From NCBI RefSeq assembly GCF_020882245.1, contig NC_083597.1, positions 63,218,152 to 63,282,151 on the forward strand: 64,000 nucleotides of DNA, read 5' to 3'. Source of the DNA: Rhopalosiphum padi. Its lineage: Eukaryota; Arthropoda; Insecta; Hemiptera; Aphididae. The notes under the pieces are model-generated. The model made no database searches. It saw only the letters and a program-made list of their open reading frames with translations, and was not told the origin of the DNA. Made by a program: the position numbers and the translations under genes. Of the stretch, positions 47,160 to 59,399 are shown in pieces (the first letter of the stretch is position 1; every line of letters starts with the position of its first letter).

Positions 47160-50020
47160 TTATATATATTTTCTCCGTCACCACGTTTACAAACGTACAT
47201 AGTATAAATTATTTATACAATGCAGTAGTATATCAGCTGCTTTATCCCGCGCATCACTATTTAGTATTTATTCGGTTCACGTCATACGGCCCAGCCGCCA
47301 TATATTATGTTAGAGATGTTTAGATATAATTTAGTAGGTAAATAACTTTAATACAAATCAAATATTACATATTAAATGCATACAGTTAGAGTAATAAAAT
47401 ATACCAACGAATCACCCTTGAAGTTGCTGAAATAATGTTCAACAACAACAAAAATAATCCTACAACGTTGTGCCCTGATCGCCTGGTTATAACAGGAAAA
47501 TTAATATGACGACACCTAACCTACCTGGTGATTTGATATTGGTACTTATAACTTTCTAAAAATATAAAACCTTATTGGTCATCACCTTTGTCGTCAGAGT
47601 AACATATTTTATGATAACCTTGATAATTTATGTAGGTAAATTAAGTGATGTCTTCTCCCCCAATTAAAAATTTCGGATTGTGTGACTGTCCAGCAGTTGT
47701 TAATTCATTTAATAATACCATATAATTATTAATAGTATTTTATTATTGTTGTTAAGTGGATACTATAATCTAGTTACTAAATTATCCGGGAAATCATAAA
47801 AAATTAATAAACCCAAGGAAAAAATGCTTAATGTACTTTTTTCGGAGTAAATAAAATATATACATAACATAATATATAATGTAATTTAAACATTTAACCG
47901 TTGTATTTCGATTATCATGTTATATTTTAGTTAACGTAATCAAAATATTTATTTTTTTGGATTTTTCGTATGTTATAAATAATATTTTCTATAACTAATT
48001 AAAAATCCATCATAGGCAATACAAAATTGAGACCTTTTTTTCGTTCTCTGGACAATAGAAATTTTACCCACGTTTGTCTATATTCTATATGATGTTAGTA
48101 TTATATACTTATATACAGGCAATGAAATGCATGAACAGCTGAAAATGTATTTAATGCTAAAACACATCTCCAAATCACGAAATTTGTTTTTGTTGATTCA
48201 ATTCGTGTATGTGTGTATGCGTGTGTGTATATATTTATACATTCTTATTTCTTAGGTAGGAAAATCGATGTAAGATATCATGTTCCATCTATCATAGAAT
48301 TAAACATCGTTATATTATATATATATAATACACAAACTATCTATTCACATACGCTTAAAAAAATTGTTACAAAGTTGTAATTATTTTAACTTACTAAAAT
48401 TATGTATATTTATGAATTCCAAAATAAATATAATATTATATTATTGACTATTGTACCTATATGTGTCATTTCGATTAATTTTTCCACTTTATACGTACCT
48501 ACGCTGTTTTATAATATAAAAATACTTATAATTACTAGCCTCTCTCATTATAATACCATATGTTCATATATATTATAAACTAGCTGTATAAAACCTACTC
48601 GACTGTACCGAGTTGGGTTTAAAATTTTCGAATTTATAATGAGCGTCGAGATAAATAAACAATATTATCAAAAGTTTAGTGGATTTCACATGAATACTAT
48701 ATAATACCTTTGTTATCGGAATACAATCCCCTGAACACCGAATGGTCAACAAAACGACTGCAGTCCTACATATAGTTAATAGAAAACTAAAATAATAATA
48801 ATATATTATCTAGCGTCAAATGGTTCTAGATAACGAGCGTTCTATTGACTCTCCATGATTAAATAAATATGAAAGAAATATATTTTTAAGTGTTCTTAAA
48901 TCATTATAGGTACACATTTTTGATAGATTTAGTTAATTAACAATAGTGTTTTTTCATTCGTAAATGTATTACAGTTGTGAATGAAGTAGATTGACTGAAT
49001 GAGTATAAAATTATCATTATTGAACATAATACGTTATACGTAATAAATGATAATATAACATATTTGATATTAAAGCTAGTGTACCAAATATATTAAATTA
49101 AAATTGAACATTTTGTATTTTTAAAGTTAATACTATGAATTTTTATAGTAAATTATCAAAATATTTATTTAATTAAATACATACGAGATACAATGAAAAT
49201 AAAATTATATTACTATAATTAATAGTAAATAAATACAATTTAAGCGCAAATAAAATCATTAATTTATAATAAATGTAAAATATTTGTCGTTAAATGTCCA
49301 AACCTCAAAAACAGACCAGTGCTTTAACCTATAATCCTATTGAATAAAATGGATGTATAACAAAAATAATTTGATGTTGCACTGCATTTTTCACTTTTAT
49401 GTATTTTTTATTTATATTTCATGTTTTGTATATTTGAAATAATTTTTATTTAAAAAAAATACGTCTTAAATACTAAATGTATAATTATTAATAGACCACA
49501 TACAAAAAGAAAATATTGTAATTAATCTACAGACAATATAATTTAATAATTATATTAACATTATACAATACCCGAGTTTAACAATAATTTGATAAATAAT
49601 AATCAATAAGTAACTCTCCACTGTCACGGCGAGCATATTTAGGAGAATTAATTTATTTAGGAATAATTCTTATTTACATTCGTTATTGCATAATGATTAA
49701 CGAGTACAATAATATACTTGCTATTAAGGCATTGAACTAACTGTTAAAAATGTATGTTGGAATGCATAAAAAAAAATATGATAATACCATGTATTATTAA
49801 TTAAAATTAATTTACAGATGGTCATATCAAATCGAGTATACTTCACTGTTTTAATCTTAACTACTGAACATAATTTTAATATATATAATATTATATAGTT
49901 TTGTAGTAATAAGACTGCAAGGGTGCGTTATCCGTTTATTATACCACACGCGGTAGCTATAACATAAATTACATTTTATAATATATAAGGTCGTATCGTC
50001 GCGTTACAATGGAAATAATC
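47160..50020. other. AT-rich non-coding stretch
   Basis: AT-rich DNA. A GC-richer segment at 47440-47560 and the block following 48571 may be old transposon sequence. No supported gene. Confidence 0.5.
48571..48630. mobile_element. Possible retroelement end fragment
   Basis: The word TATTATAAACTAGCTGT is identical to 63968-63984. Sequence of the type ACTAGCTG followed by a CG-containing segment is known at the ends of widespread insect retroelements. Here it is followed by AAAACCTACTCG and a near-complementary CGAGTTGGGTTT. Boundaries are not defined. Confidence 0.3.
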
Positions 50021-50029
50021 TTAGGAACT

Positions 50030-50650
50030 TATCTTGGCCCTAATGCGTCGCATGTGCTGTTGTATACGTATACATGTGTGGGGTGGGGGTGAGCGATCGA
50101 TATCATCGCTGAGCACAAAAGGACCCCGAAGGTTTTATCGCGTTCTAAAAGGGGTGGTGGCAGCGTTGGCGGCGGTGTCCGGTGTGATGGCGAAGTTGGT
50201 CATGTCCGAAAAAGGAACAACAAAATCCTTCGGCCCTCTCCCCCCCTCGTCTGCCGTCCGCAAATGTCCTCCTCCTTTCGTACGTGGCCCATACCAAGAG
50301 GGAAGCCATTTTCCTAATCTGTTTCGCTTCACTCTCAGGACTTTCAACCCCTCACCCTCACCCATCACCACTAACACTACAATAACGTGCCAGACGCACA
50401 CACACACACGAACGCACGTTTGTCCTCGTGTATTGTGTACGTGTGCTGCAAAGTATGTATACACCTATTAGTATTACATATATATGTATATATACCTGCA
50501 GTGTGAGAATGTGTGTTTACGTGCAGTGCGGTATGGTTAAGTTAGATATATACCAAACTATTATTATATATGTGTGTAGTATACCCTTCACTCGTTTACC
50601 CACCAATAGCGTCGTTTCATGGCGGCGAGCAAAACTAAAACTTTTTGATT
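50030..50650. promoter_or_regulatory. GC-rich island, possible enhancer or promoter
   Basis: GC-rich block with frames open on both strands (145 aa plus, 109 aa minus), neither with recognisable domains. The unique core 50120-50350 includes GGTTTTATCGCG, similar to a word at 11204-11214 in another island. A CA-rich tract lies at 50394-50410. The function is inferred from composition only. Confidence 0.3.
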
Positions 50651-50659
50651 AATTTCCGC

Positions 50660-52540
50660 GTGGTAAACGTGTCGGAATTTCGTTTCAGTGTATTTCGAGA
50701 ACATATTATGTATAATTAACAACGAATATAATTATTACTGTCTTGATTAAATATTTTTGTCGAATCATTAAAACGGAAATTATAATGATAAAACATACTT
50801 AAAAGAAAAAATAATTTATAGAAATAATATCTATCATAATGTATATTTTATATTTGAATATAACATAGTATAATATTTAATTTGAATGAACCAATCTTTT
50901 TAATACATACAAAATTATTATATAGTATTTAAATGAAATAAAAATTTTTCTGTTATTAAAAATTATTATTTGATCAATTTAACATGAACAAATATTTTAT
51001 AAAAACGCGTATATTTTCCTTATTTAATAGTTTAATCTCAAAAGTACGGAAACTTTAAAATTTTATATTTCATCGAACCAATAATTTTTTCGTTTTAATC
51101 TAGCCCACATTTTAATATTTTATACAATATATCAAATGTATTTTTATAGTATATTTGAGAAGAGGTAGTCAGTAGGTATTACTATACTATTAATAATAAT
51201 ATCTAAAGAATTTCGAAGAAATCGTGTACCGCAATATTAACCGCAAAAATGTATATGCAAATTATTTTTATGAAAGTATTAAAAAAAAATAGAGAATTTA
51301 TTATACTGATTTTTTAACGTGGTTATATACGGAAACGAAGATGTTTGCAGACGTTTTAATATAATACGTAGTAGTCGTAGTACCTTGTACAAGATATTGT
51401 TGCCGTGCGCATATATAGAGCGATGTGTATCCAAAAATGGTATATAATTAAAGCAACAAATGCAAATGGAAAAAAAAACTTTCGCTTGAAAAAAACCAAC
51501 AAGTTTTCATTAATCCCGTGTTGGTCGTTCATGTCTGACTCTGTAAACGACCCCGGCCGGGGATTACACCGTAGACGGCGCCGGACAATAAATACGTACA
51601 CAGTAATAATAATGATAAAAAAAAACAAAACAATAATACCCGCGATTTTTTTTTTTTTTCGGAATACGATAATCGTCATACTTCTTATTATATTATAATG
51701 TATATAACAACAATTTGATTTTATTACTATCTCGCGTATCGATTTATTTATATTTTTGTATATTATATCATAAAAAACTTTGAAAAATTCTAATCATATA
51801 ATTGGTCTAATAACAATAATATAATATACCTACGATCGATAATTATAATATATTATATCGTTTACCTACGTTTTATTTACATACGCGATAATAACCTATC
51901 AATTGTATTATACCATTAGTCTGTCTTTGGCTGTTGGAGCAAAAATTTGGAATATTAGTTATAGAATAATATTTGTTATGTATAGAACCGATTGGAATGT
52001 ATATACTTTATACCAAACGTAGATTAGGTTAGCACATTAATGGACGTTCACGTGATATAACTAAAATAACTAAAATGTCAATAATATTCCAAATGACTAA
52101 CTTTCCATCTAATGGTCTTAAACCACAAAAAAATTCGCCTCCCAGCTGCCGTCACTCTACGTCCAGACATCATAGGCAAACTAGTAGCTACGTCAACACT
52201 TTTAAAGTACCTCTGAATGTGGATAATTTATTAAATTTAATAAAGATATAATAATGAAATATAATTATTATGGAATTACATCATATTTGCGGACGAAAAC
52301 ATATTATATTAATACCATTACTACACACACATGTTTGTACACAATGCGCGCCGAGTTCAAATTATCATAATAATTTTACAATTTTATTAATTAATATTTC
52401 TTTCTCAGTTCACTCTATCTTCCTCTCTCTATCTTTCTTTCTCTCTATATATTAATATATATCTATCTATATTGTTTATAAATTTTCACTACTTCGTCTA
52501 TATTATATATAGGTTGTTTAAAAGTTACGCATATTATTAA
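50660..52540. other. AT-rich non-coding stretch
   Basis: AT-rich DNA with a GC-richer patch at 51530-51590 and a CT-rich tract at 52400-52450. The two overlapping frames of about 100 codons at 51356-51698, one on each strand, look like chance. Confidence 0.5.
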
Positions 52541-52550
52541 TATTATCATG

Positions 52551-52770
52551 CTATAGGTGAGCGGAATAGGCGGTCCGAAAAACGGTTTCGACGATTTCAA
52601 ACTTTTGGAGGACCAATGGAAATATTGCAATCGACGTATTCTGCACCACCTGTTTGTGTGAAGGCCGTATTCCTATTTTATATAGGCGTCCAAATAGAAA
52701 TAAGCAGATTATTCGCCACAATACGTATGCAAATGTTAAAGTCTGCACCTACCAGCAAATGAACACGTAA
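52551..52770. other. Stop-poor block, unresolved coding remnant
   Basis: In about 200 bases of ordinary GC content, three frames are open for 60 or more codons. One plus frame reads TISNFWRTNGNIAIDVFC and later NTYANVKVCTYQQMNT to a TAA. Another plus frame reads RRFQTFGGPMEILQ. The minus frame 52748-52551 has an ATG and 65 codons. A plus donor-like GTAAGC overlaps the TAA at 52769. A former coding exon or transposon fragment is plausible; the true strand and frame cannot be chosen by eye. Confidence 0.25.
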
Positions 52771-52882
52771 GCTTGCATTTTAATCCGCATTACGTGTATT
52801 TTACATATTATAATGTATTGGCATTGTTGTCGCGATTGAAACAGCAGTAATTTTTTTCATGTTATTTAAAATTGTTTGTGAT

Positions 52883-52904
52883 TTACTCACGATTACGTGA
52901 GTAA
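52883..52904. repeat. 9-bp-arm inverted repeat
   Basis: TTACTCACG and its exact complement are separated by ATTA. It is a short, clean hairpin; no function is assigned. Confidence 0.8.
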
Positions 52905-52909
52905 TTTTC

Positions 52910-54090
52910 ATTTTCCGGATGAAGTTTTTTATTATTATTATTTAAAGAAAATTCATGACGTCACATTTATGTCCTGGTATATCGTGCTGCAGCTGTATAA
53001 TTTATAAAATAGTTTTGATAAATCATCGCAATAACGGACAGAGTAATAATATAACAGAAATATAAAATATAATATAGTATTTGACGAAATTTTATTAACG
53101 CGCTGACACTTAATATTATTACAATTATTCATTAAAATCATAAAAGGTTAGAAATAGTGGAGGAAAAAATTATCATAATAAAACTGACAAGCTGTTAAAC
53201 GTTTTTAAAATGTTACTCAACAATACGCTGCTTACAAATATTTTAACACAGCAACGTAATAATTGATAATATTTTAATTGCATTAAAAATTTAAAGATGT
53301 ATACTAGCTATATATAATAATTATTAGTATAAATCAATAATTTGAAAAACTGAGCTTCCAAAACATTACATAATTTTGAAACAAAACGTCTCACAAACCG
53401 AATAAAATAATTAACAATATATTAGTTTTTAGGCATAGGAAATCATAAATAGTAATTTAGACAATTTTTTAAGAATACCTACAGCGTTAATTTTGTATTA
53501 TATTTTAATAAATAAAATGGCTTCCTGTACCTATTAGTACAATAGCACGACGTTGTACTATAATAATTGTATTATATTATAAAAATGAAAATTAGATCGT
53601 ATATATATATATATATACAGTGTATTAGTATACCTTCGAGTGAATAATTCCCCGACGTTTCTTTTAATTTAGGCTGAGAACATAGCCTAATGTTATAATT
53701 GTGGTTCTTTTTGAAATCCACTATGTACAGCGATAAGCAATAACTAAATATAGTTTATGCGAGAGCATTTTTTTTACTCTAAGCTTTTTATATAATTAAT
53801 TGGTGCAGTAAATATTTTAATACAAGCGATAAAATGCCGTACTTGAAACTAACTTATAAGAGTTATTATGTGTTTTATGTACGCACGCCAACGTTATCCA
53901 AAGGGATTTCGACCTTAAAATTGCGTTTTTCACGTCCACGGACAGTGCTACGAACAAAACACGACATATTCAAAATACACTATACATGCGTATTACCGGC
54001 GGCTACGAAGGTATGCACATAAACCCGAGTGTAGTGTAGTAGTTATTACGAAAAAACAAAATAAGCGCGCTTAGGTATATACCTACAATA
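52910..54090. other. AT-rich non-coding stretch
   Basis: AT-rich DNA. A 62-codon plus frame at 53834-54022 has no supporting signals. Confidence 0.5.
53600..53617. repeat. (AT)9 microsatellite
   Basis: Uninterrupted AT run. Confidence 0.95.
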
Positions 54091-54287
54091 ATATTATAAA
54101 TACAATATAAATATACTGCTGCATATGGCGCTGCAGCGCGTGTCACGCGAATATACACGGCAATTATTATGCACGACAGTGTGGCAGAAAAGTGGGCAGG
54201 ATTCGTGCCGCGTTTTGTATAAATAACGTGTTTTCCGCTAAGTCCCCGGGCAGGTCGTTTTCACGGGTCCAAGATAAATAATTAACA

Positions 54288-54434
54288 ATGCTTTTTCAAG
54301 CTGAAAAACAAGGGATTTCACTTAATCCTCGCAAAAAGCCGGGGCCGGCGGCGACTGCCAACAAAAAGGGTCGACAAAAAGACGGTAAATTTTCTTTACC
54401 GCGGCCTGCGATGCGCGAGTCGGACGAGGGGTAG
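54288..54434 (+). CDS. Candidate 48-aa small ORF / first coding exon
   Basis: ATG 54288 (context TTAACAATGC) opens 48 codons to TAG 54432. The peptide starts MLFQAEKQGISLNPRKKPG and continues with Lys/Arg-rich ANKKGRQKDGKF and SLPRPAMRESDEG. The mix of Lys, Gln, Gly, Pro and acidic residues is protein-like, and the start lies just inside a GC island. A donor-like GACG then GTAAAT falls at codon 32, so it could be a first exon in phase 1 instead of a complete small ORF. No family is recognised. An enhancer core is the alternative, since CACTTAATCC and ATAAATAATTAAC are homeodomain-type words. Confidence 0.25.
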   Translation: MLFQAEKQGISLNPRKKPGPAATANKKGRQKDGKFSLPRPAMRESDEG

Positions 54435-54718
54435 GTATACCAAACGAGGGGTAGCAACGACGGCTCGGCGGCAGCGGTGGGCGCAAGATTAAGCCCCGGG
54501 CCGACGCGCGTATAACGATGGGAGGGCGGTTTTTTGTTGAATAATATTCGCTAATTTGGGTCCGAAGAAAAAGGGTAAACTTTAATGAGATCTCCGTGGG
54601 GCCTTGTGTTTGCGTATTATATATCCCTTTTGCTCGTACAGCGCAGCAACGGCAGCGCTTATATTGCTACTACAACTACTATATTCTACCAAGTTTAATA
54701 CACACATACAAACATACA

Positions 54719-54722
<4 letters not shown>

Positions 54723-54772
<50 letters not shown>
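54723..54772. repeat. Compound (CA)18(TA)7 microsatellite
   Basis: CA run followed directly by a TA run. Its complement makes the Val/Cys-type repeats seen in the minus frame here. Confidence 0.97.
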
Positions 54773-55669
54773 CAATATACACATGAACACGGCTATATAT
54801 ATTTATAGTATACATTTCGTGCGAGGATCGCGAGATGGCGGGTGTGTTGGTGCTGAGGAAAGGGGTGGTCGGGCGAGGACTATCTAATTTCCTTCTCTTT
54901 GTTTTTCATGTCGGCCGAGGCCCCGTTGGCTGGACGACGATTGCGCAGAGGGTGTGTGGTTCAGAAAACGCGGGGACGAAGGACCGAAGGGACATTGTTC
55001 TAGCAATTTATATATACCAGTCACCCGCACACACATCCACACAAGCTCGGGCGTGTATAATATATATATATATATGCAAATGTAACGCACAGCTCGTTAT
55101 TTTCTTGGGTTGACGCGATTACGGACGGGAAATTCGTATCGCACGGTGTGGAGGAGGGTCGTATACTATACTATAACATACTATATATATATATATTATA
55201 TATATACACACACACACTATACTAATATAAGCGAAAGGGATTTTAGCGGAGAAGGGTTTCCCGGTTTTGGTCGCGCACATGCGCTGTGCCACTCCTCCGC
55301 GGTGCGGGTACAACATACATATACAAAAACATATATGTATACAGACGCACACTCACGCAATTATATTTCACACACATGCACATACGCAGCACCACAGGGG
55401 CATACAAGGTTCCTTTTCGGACCGGAAGCGCGTGCGGTAGCCCGGAAGACGCGCGCGCGGGACGATATTGGCGGTGGCGTCCCGCGATGGATCCGGTTCA
55501 ACGTGCGGCGTATATTCATATTATAATATATTATATACAAGTAGTAAGGTGTTATTTCTACCCCAATAATATTATTATGTAGCATTAATAATAACGGTTT
55601 AATAATAATATTATATACACGTCCCGCAAAAGAAGAGGTTCGTATTTTTTCCATACCTGTTGCGCTTAC

Positions 55670-56490
55670 GAGTCCACTCCGCTTACCATATACTGCAGTG
55701 GTGTGTATACAAATACGATGTATTATAATTACATAAATTCGTACGTGTCTTACTGAGGTTTTGCGACGCTGACTACTACTTCACTTATAAAAGCCAACAT
55801 GAAAACATAATACAGTATCTATTAATAAAGTAAATTGACTAATATAAATATATTTTATTTATGTAAATATATTTCAGTGATTATTAATTTTATTACGGTT
55901 TTATTTTTAATTGTTCAAACTGTGTACATTTAAATTACTAGATTTACTATACCATAGAATATTAGATTTAATTGACGGTTATCACTTAACAGATATTAAA
56001 GTTGAGATAAATTATAAGTATACTAATAACCATTATGATATAATAACGTGTACTCGTAAATGGCGAGATAAATAAAATTGGTTCACATAACCGTTGTATA
56101 ATTTTATAGACTACATCAGCGTGCTTCACCTGAAATATAATATGATCTACAGTAGAAAAAAACTAACGGACATTAGTACATAACGTAGTGTGCAATATAA
56201 ATAATACCGCGTGTCAGAATATTAATATGGCGAATGCCTTTTCCGTAATGAATTCGTTAAAAATTTTTAATGTGCGAATGACTGTAGGTTGTATAATGGT
56301 AAAAAAACTACCCTTGAAAAATAAACCGAAATTAAAATGTACACAATCGTTACACGATATATAAAATAAGTACACATGACGTACATATTCATATGTCATA
56401 AATACTGTTTCATATAAGACGAACGTCTGGTCGGTATATAATGTAAATCACCTAAAAGATATTATATTATACGGTATAACTAGCGAGGAG
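55670..56490. other. AT-rich non-coding stretch
   Basis: AT-rich DNA with no supported gene. Minus donor-like words (GTAAGC) occur twice at 55672-55693 without an associated exon. Confidence 0.5.
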
Positions 56491-56499
56491 ACTAGTCGG

Positions 56500-56990
56500 T
56501 ACGTGTTACAGGGGGAGTGTGTGGGGTCACGTAGGGGATGGAGATGCGAGACCGGTTTGGCCTGGGAATGTAATGATAATTTATAATAGTGTACCTACAA
56601 TATTATAAGAACTCTCGAACTCTCGGAGGAACTGGTTCGCGCGGTCATCGCAGATGCCCCGTTTTCCCACGGTCTCCCACTCCGATGCGAAATTTGTCGA
56701 AATCATTTTCCAAAGAACAATTTCGTAACCGAAAATCTCACACGATGTCATATACCTACATAATAATATTATGATTGTACGACATCTGCTCTATAGCCAC
56801 TTCCGTTCATCGTACACGATATGGTCCACAGTCGACGATAAATCGTCGTCGCGTGTCCGTTCAGCGGTACGCAAGTATACCTTTGCGAATCGAACTAAAT
56901 CTCCGAGTCACGCGCGTGTTCGACGACCGGGAAAGGATAAAAAAAAACACTAATAATAATAATAAGCGGTGCCATACTGGGACTACGAGT
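56500..56990. promoter_or_regulatory. GC-richer block before candidate exon
   Basis: Moderately GC-rich, with 60-84-codon frames on both strands and a short CGACGAT/ATCGTCG hairpin at about 56834-56850. I cannot assign a function; it may be regulatory or 5'-UTR sequence. Confidence 0.25.
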
Positions 56991-56996
56991 TTACAG

Positions 56997-57164
56997 GTGG
57001 CGCGTGCCGACGACAGGGTCCCACCATGAATGGTTAGAAAAAAAAGGGTCCCGGAGGGGAATATCCCGAAAAGGGACACACGCACCGCTACTACCACCAG
57101 TTATTCCGTCCGGTCTTCGTTGGATTTTAATTTCATCATCACGCGGCTACCACAAAATACACAG
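56997..57164 (+). CDS. Candidate internal exon (168 nt)
   Basis: An acceptor-like TTTACAG ends at 56996, with only a weak pyrimidine tract before it. A donor-like CACAG then GTATTT lies at 57165. Between them one frame is open for 55 codons, with phase 2 at both ends. It reads WRVPTTGSHHEWLEKKG, then KGTHAPLLPPVIPSGLRW and SSSRGYHKIH. The other two frames contain stops. The phase fits both the candidate first exon ending at 28455 and the next exon at 57532. No domain is recognised. The weak acceptor is the main doubt; it may be an optional exon or an artefact. Confidence 0.22.
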
Positions 57165-57531
57165 GTATTTGATTTTATTCATTCTATATACTTAAACTAT
57201 ATATTTTAGTCCGTAGTATATTATTACTTCTTTCCACCCGAGAAACATGTATTGATAGGTGGGAGGGTGACAGAAAAATGTTTATGTCTAGTCAACTTAA
57301 AAACAATGTAATATAATATTAAAATACAAGTACAGTACAAAATTAAAAATATTACAATTAAATATATTTATTTTTAAATATGATTTAAAATACATTCTGA
57401 CAGTTTGGCCAATACCTATATTAAATTATGCATGCAAGCGAAAAAAATATTTAAAATATATATATTACTCTGATTCGACCATTGCATTTATACCAGTTAT
57501 TACTATTATTTCTATTTTTATTTTTCATCAG

Positions 57532-57670
57532 TGGTTGCAGTCGAGTCCGCGGAGGACATAATCAGATTTTTTTTGAATATGATAGACGAAAACAAGCCTG
57601 CGGGTTTGTCGGATATACGACACCGTCCGGAAAAGAGCACACGCAGTCAACCGGTTGGCCCGTGTCGGAG
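57532..57670 (+). CDS. Candidate internal exon (139 nt)
   Basis: A long pyrimidine-rich tract (57496-57527) ending in CATCAG makes an excellent acceptor. A donor, CGGAG then GTACGC, lies at 57671. Two frames are open. The one compatible with a phase 0 join to 59075 reads GCSRVRGGHNQIFFEYDRR, then KQACGFVGYTTPSGKEHTQ and STGWPVSE. The other reads SAEDIIRFFLNMIDENKPAG, which is helix-like, and would leave phase 2. I do not recognise either. The T-rich tract translates as Leu/Phe, so an unspliced frame from 57482 imitates a secreted peptide of 69 residues. Confidence 0.3.
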
Positions 57671-57679
57671 GTACGCTAC

Positions 57680-59070
57680 CGTGTCCCGTGACCGGATCTG
57701 CGACCGGGTCAGGGGTTACAAACAGGGGGCACACGACGATTACCGCACACGGGTGGGTCACAGGGGTCAAGAGCGCGTGCTCACTACCCCGTACGGGAAT
57801 AATAATATCATCGCGATGATATATTATAATGTTATGTATATTTTTTATGGGACGGTCAGGTGGCGGCCGGTGGAGTAAACAACGGGAAAAAATTAAACAA
57901 GTGTTTTATTATTTTTTTTTCGCGTACACACCGCACTAATGCCATTCGTTTTTTTTTTTAAAGGATAAGCAATTATTACACGGCCGACGATAGTTATTGG
58001 TTTAATACGTATATAATATATATTTAACGTGGTTTTAATGGACAAATCGATTGTTTTATATGATATTAAAATAAACGTCGTTATAACAATTTGTTGACAG
58101 TTTTAAAGAGAAAAACGTTCATTTTCGTCTTACCCGTTAAACTTATCATAAATAAAAAATACGTGCACAGTTATATAGAAATTAATTAATTCGTCATTAT
58201 TTATTCAATAGTAGCAGGAAGTATATGTCTTACTGTTCAAAACAAAGTTGTAGTAGATATCAGAAAAATCAAACATGGATAGCGCCTCTACTCGTATAGT
58301 ATACCATTTTAATATTTTTATGATACATTGTAAAAGCTGTATTTTTTTTTACTAACTTATACGACTATCATAACAATATAATATTGTATAACTATGAAGT
58401 TTACAAATTATCAAAATTCATAAATTAAATTTAAAAATTAAATTCACAGAATTCTACTAATTCACTTATTCTGGTAATAATACTTTAGTTTATCACATTT
58501 ATTATGCATTATATCTGTTTTGTAATTTCTTATAGATCACTACGATTATTATTCGCATATTTTCTCCCATTAGATTATTAACATATAATTGTTTAAAATG
58601 AAAAGTGTTTTTTTAATTTATATATGTCCTGCTATAATAGGTAGTTGACACTTTTCTCTCACGTACCAGGTAAAAAGAAAATATAATAATAAATACATAT
58701 ATAGTAATAAGATTTTATTTATTACAAGATAATTATTGTTATAAAAAAATATATAAAAATAATTATTGGAATATATTTAAAATTGGATAAACTTAAAATT
58801 TCTAGATATATTATTAGTTATTACCATTAATTTTGTTTAATTTATATACCTACATGCTACTTTTATTTATTTGTATTGCAACAAAAATATTTTAAGCTTA
58901 TGCTGTTATACTATTTGGACAGCAATATTTTAATAATAAGATGATTTTATTAATACTTACCTACTTGTTAAATGAATATAAATATTTAAGCATGCTATTC
59001 TCAAATTTCTGCTGTATTTTTATTGTTTAGAAATTTGCTTTAGAATGTATTAATTAAATAATTGTATTTT
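57680..59070. other. Presumed intron, AT-rich after 57900
   Basis: GC-richer to about 57880 and then strongly AT-rich, with no other exon-like segment. If the flanking exons are real this is a 1.4-kb intron. Confidence 0.4.
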
Positions 59071-59074
59071 TCAG

Positions 59075-59152
59075 GACCTTTTAGAGCAAACAATTGAGTC
59101 AAGTTCAATATTTGGATTAGAACAATTTGCAGCGTTGTATAGATTTAATTAA
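59075..59152 (+). CDS. Candidate 3'-terminal coding exon
   Basis: An acceptor with a good T-run (TAATTGTATTTTTCAG, to 59074) opens a phase 0 frame of 25 codons to TAA 59150. It reads DLLEQTIESSSIFGLEQF and ends AALYRFN. The other two frames stop within eight codons. The peptide has the spacing of an amphipathic helix. AATAAA signals follow at 59312 and 59394, 160-240 bases past the stop, as expected for a 3'-UTR. The preceding candidate exon ends in matching phase. The frame length alone could be chance in 3 frames, so expression evidence is needed for certainty. Confidence 0.32.
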   Translation, partial: DLLEQTIESSSIFGLEQFAALYRFN

Positions 59153-59311
59153 TTTTAAATTTTAGAAATATTATTATACATGAATGTGAATGTGCTTGCT
59201 TTGTATAAAACTATTTAATTTATTGTACCATACTATAATAATAATACGTTGCTTGAAAATGTAAATATCACTTTTGTTATTAAAATAGTCTTAGATTGGT
59301 AAAAAAATATG

Positions 59312-59317
59312 AATAAA
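59312..59317 (+). terminator. Poly(A) signal candidate AATAAA
   Basis: AATAAA lies 160 bases after the TAA at 59150, with a second at 59394-59399. In AT-rich DNA this hexamer is common, so it supports the terminal exon only by position. Confidence 0.3.
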
Positions 59318-59399
59318 AATCTTTAAATTATTGATCTAGTGTAGAATACTAGAATACACAACAATGTAAACTGTATAATATCATAATTTGCGAAATAAA

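Larger units (their letters stand above)
54100..55660. promoter_or_regulatory. Long GC-rich island with microsatellites
   Basis: A 1.5-kb GC-rich domain contains the small ORF above, a long (CA)n(TA)n tract, and several unique GC-rich stretches (54320-54520, 54830-54990, 55240-55310, 55400-55510). Frames of 70-138 codons on both strands pass through simple repeats and are not proposed as genes. A promoter/enhancer cluster is the likely reading. Confidence 0.3.

Noticed and set aside
55110..55526. 138-codon plus frame in a GC island
   Set aside because: It includes translated TA and CA repeats, the opposite strand is open too, and no domain is recognised.
57482..57691. 69-codon frame starting MHLYQLLLLFLFLFF, resembling a secreted protein
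   Set aside because: The hydrophobic start is the translated pyrimidine tract of a splice acceptor. Only the part after 57532 is kept, as an exon candidate.
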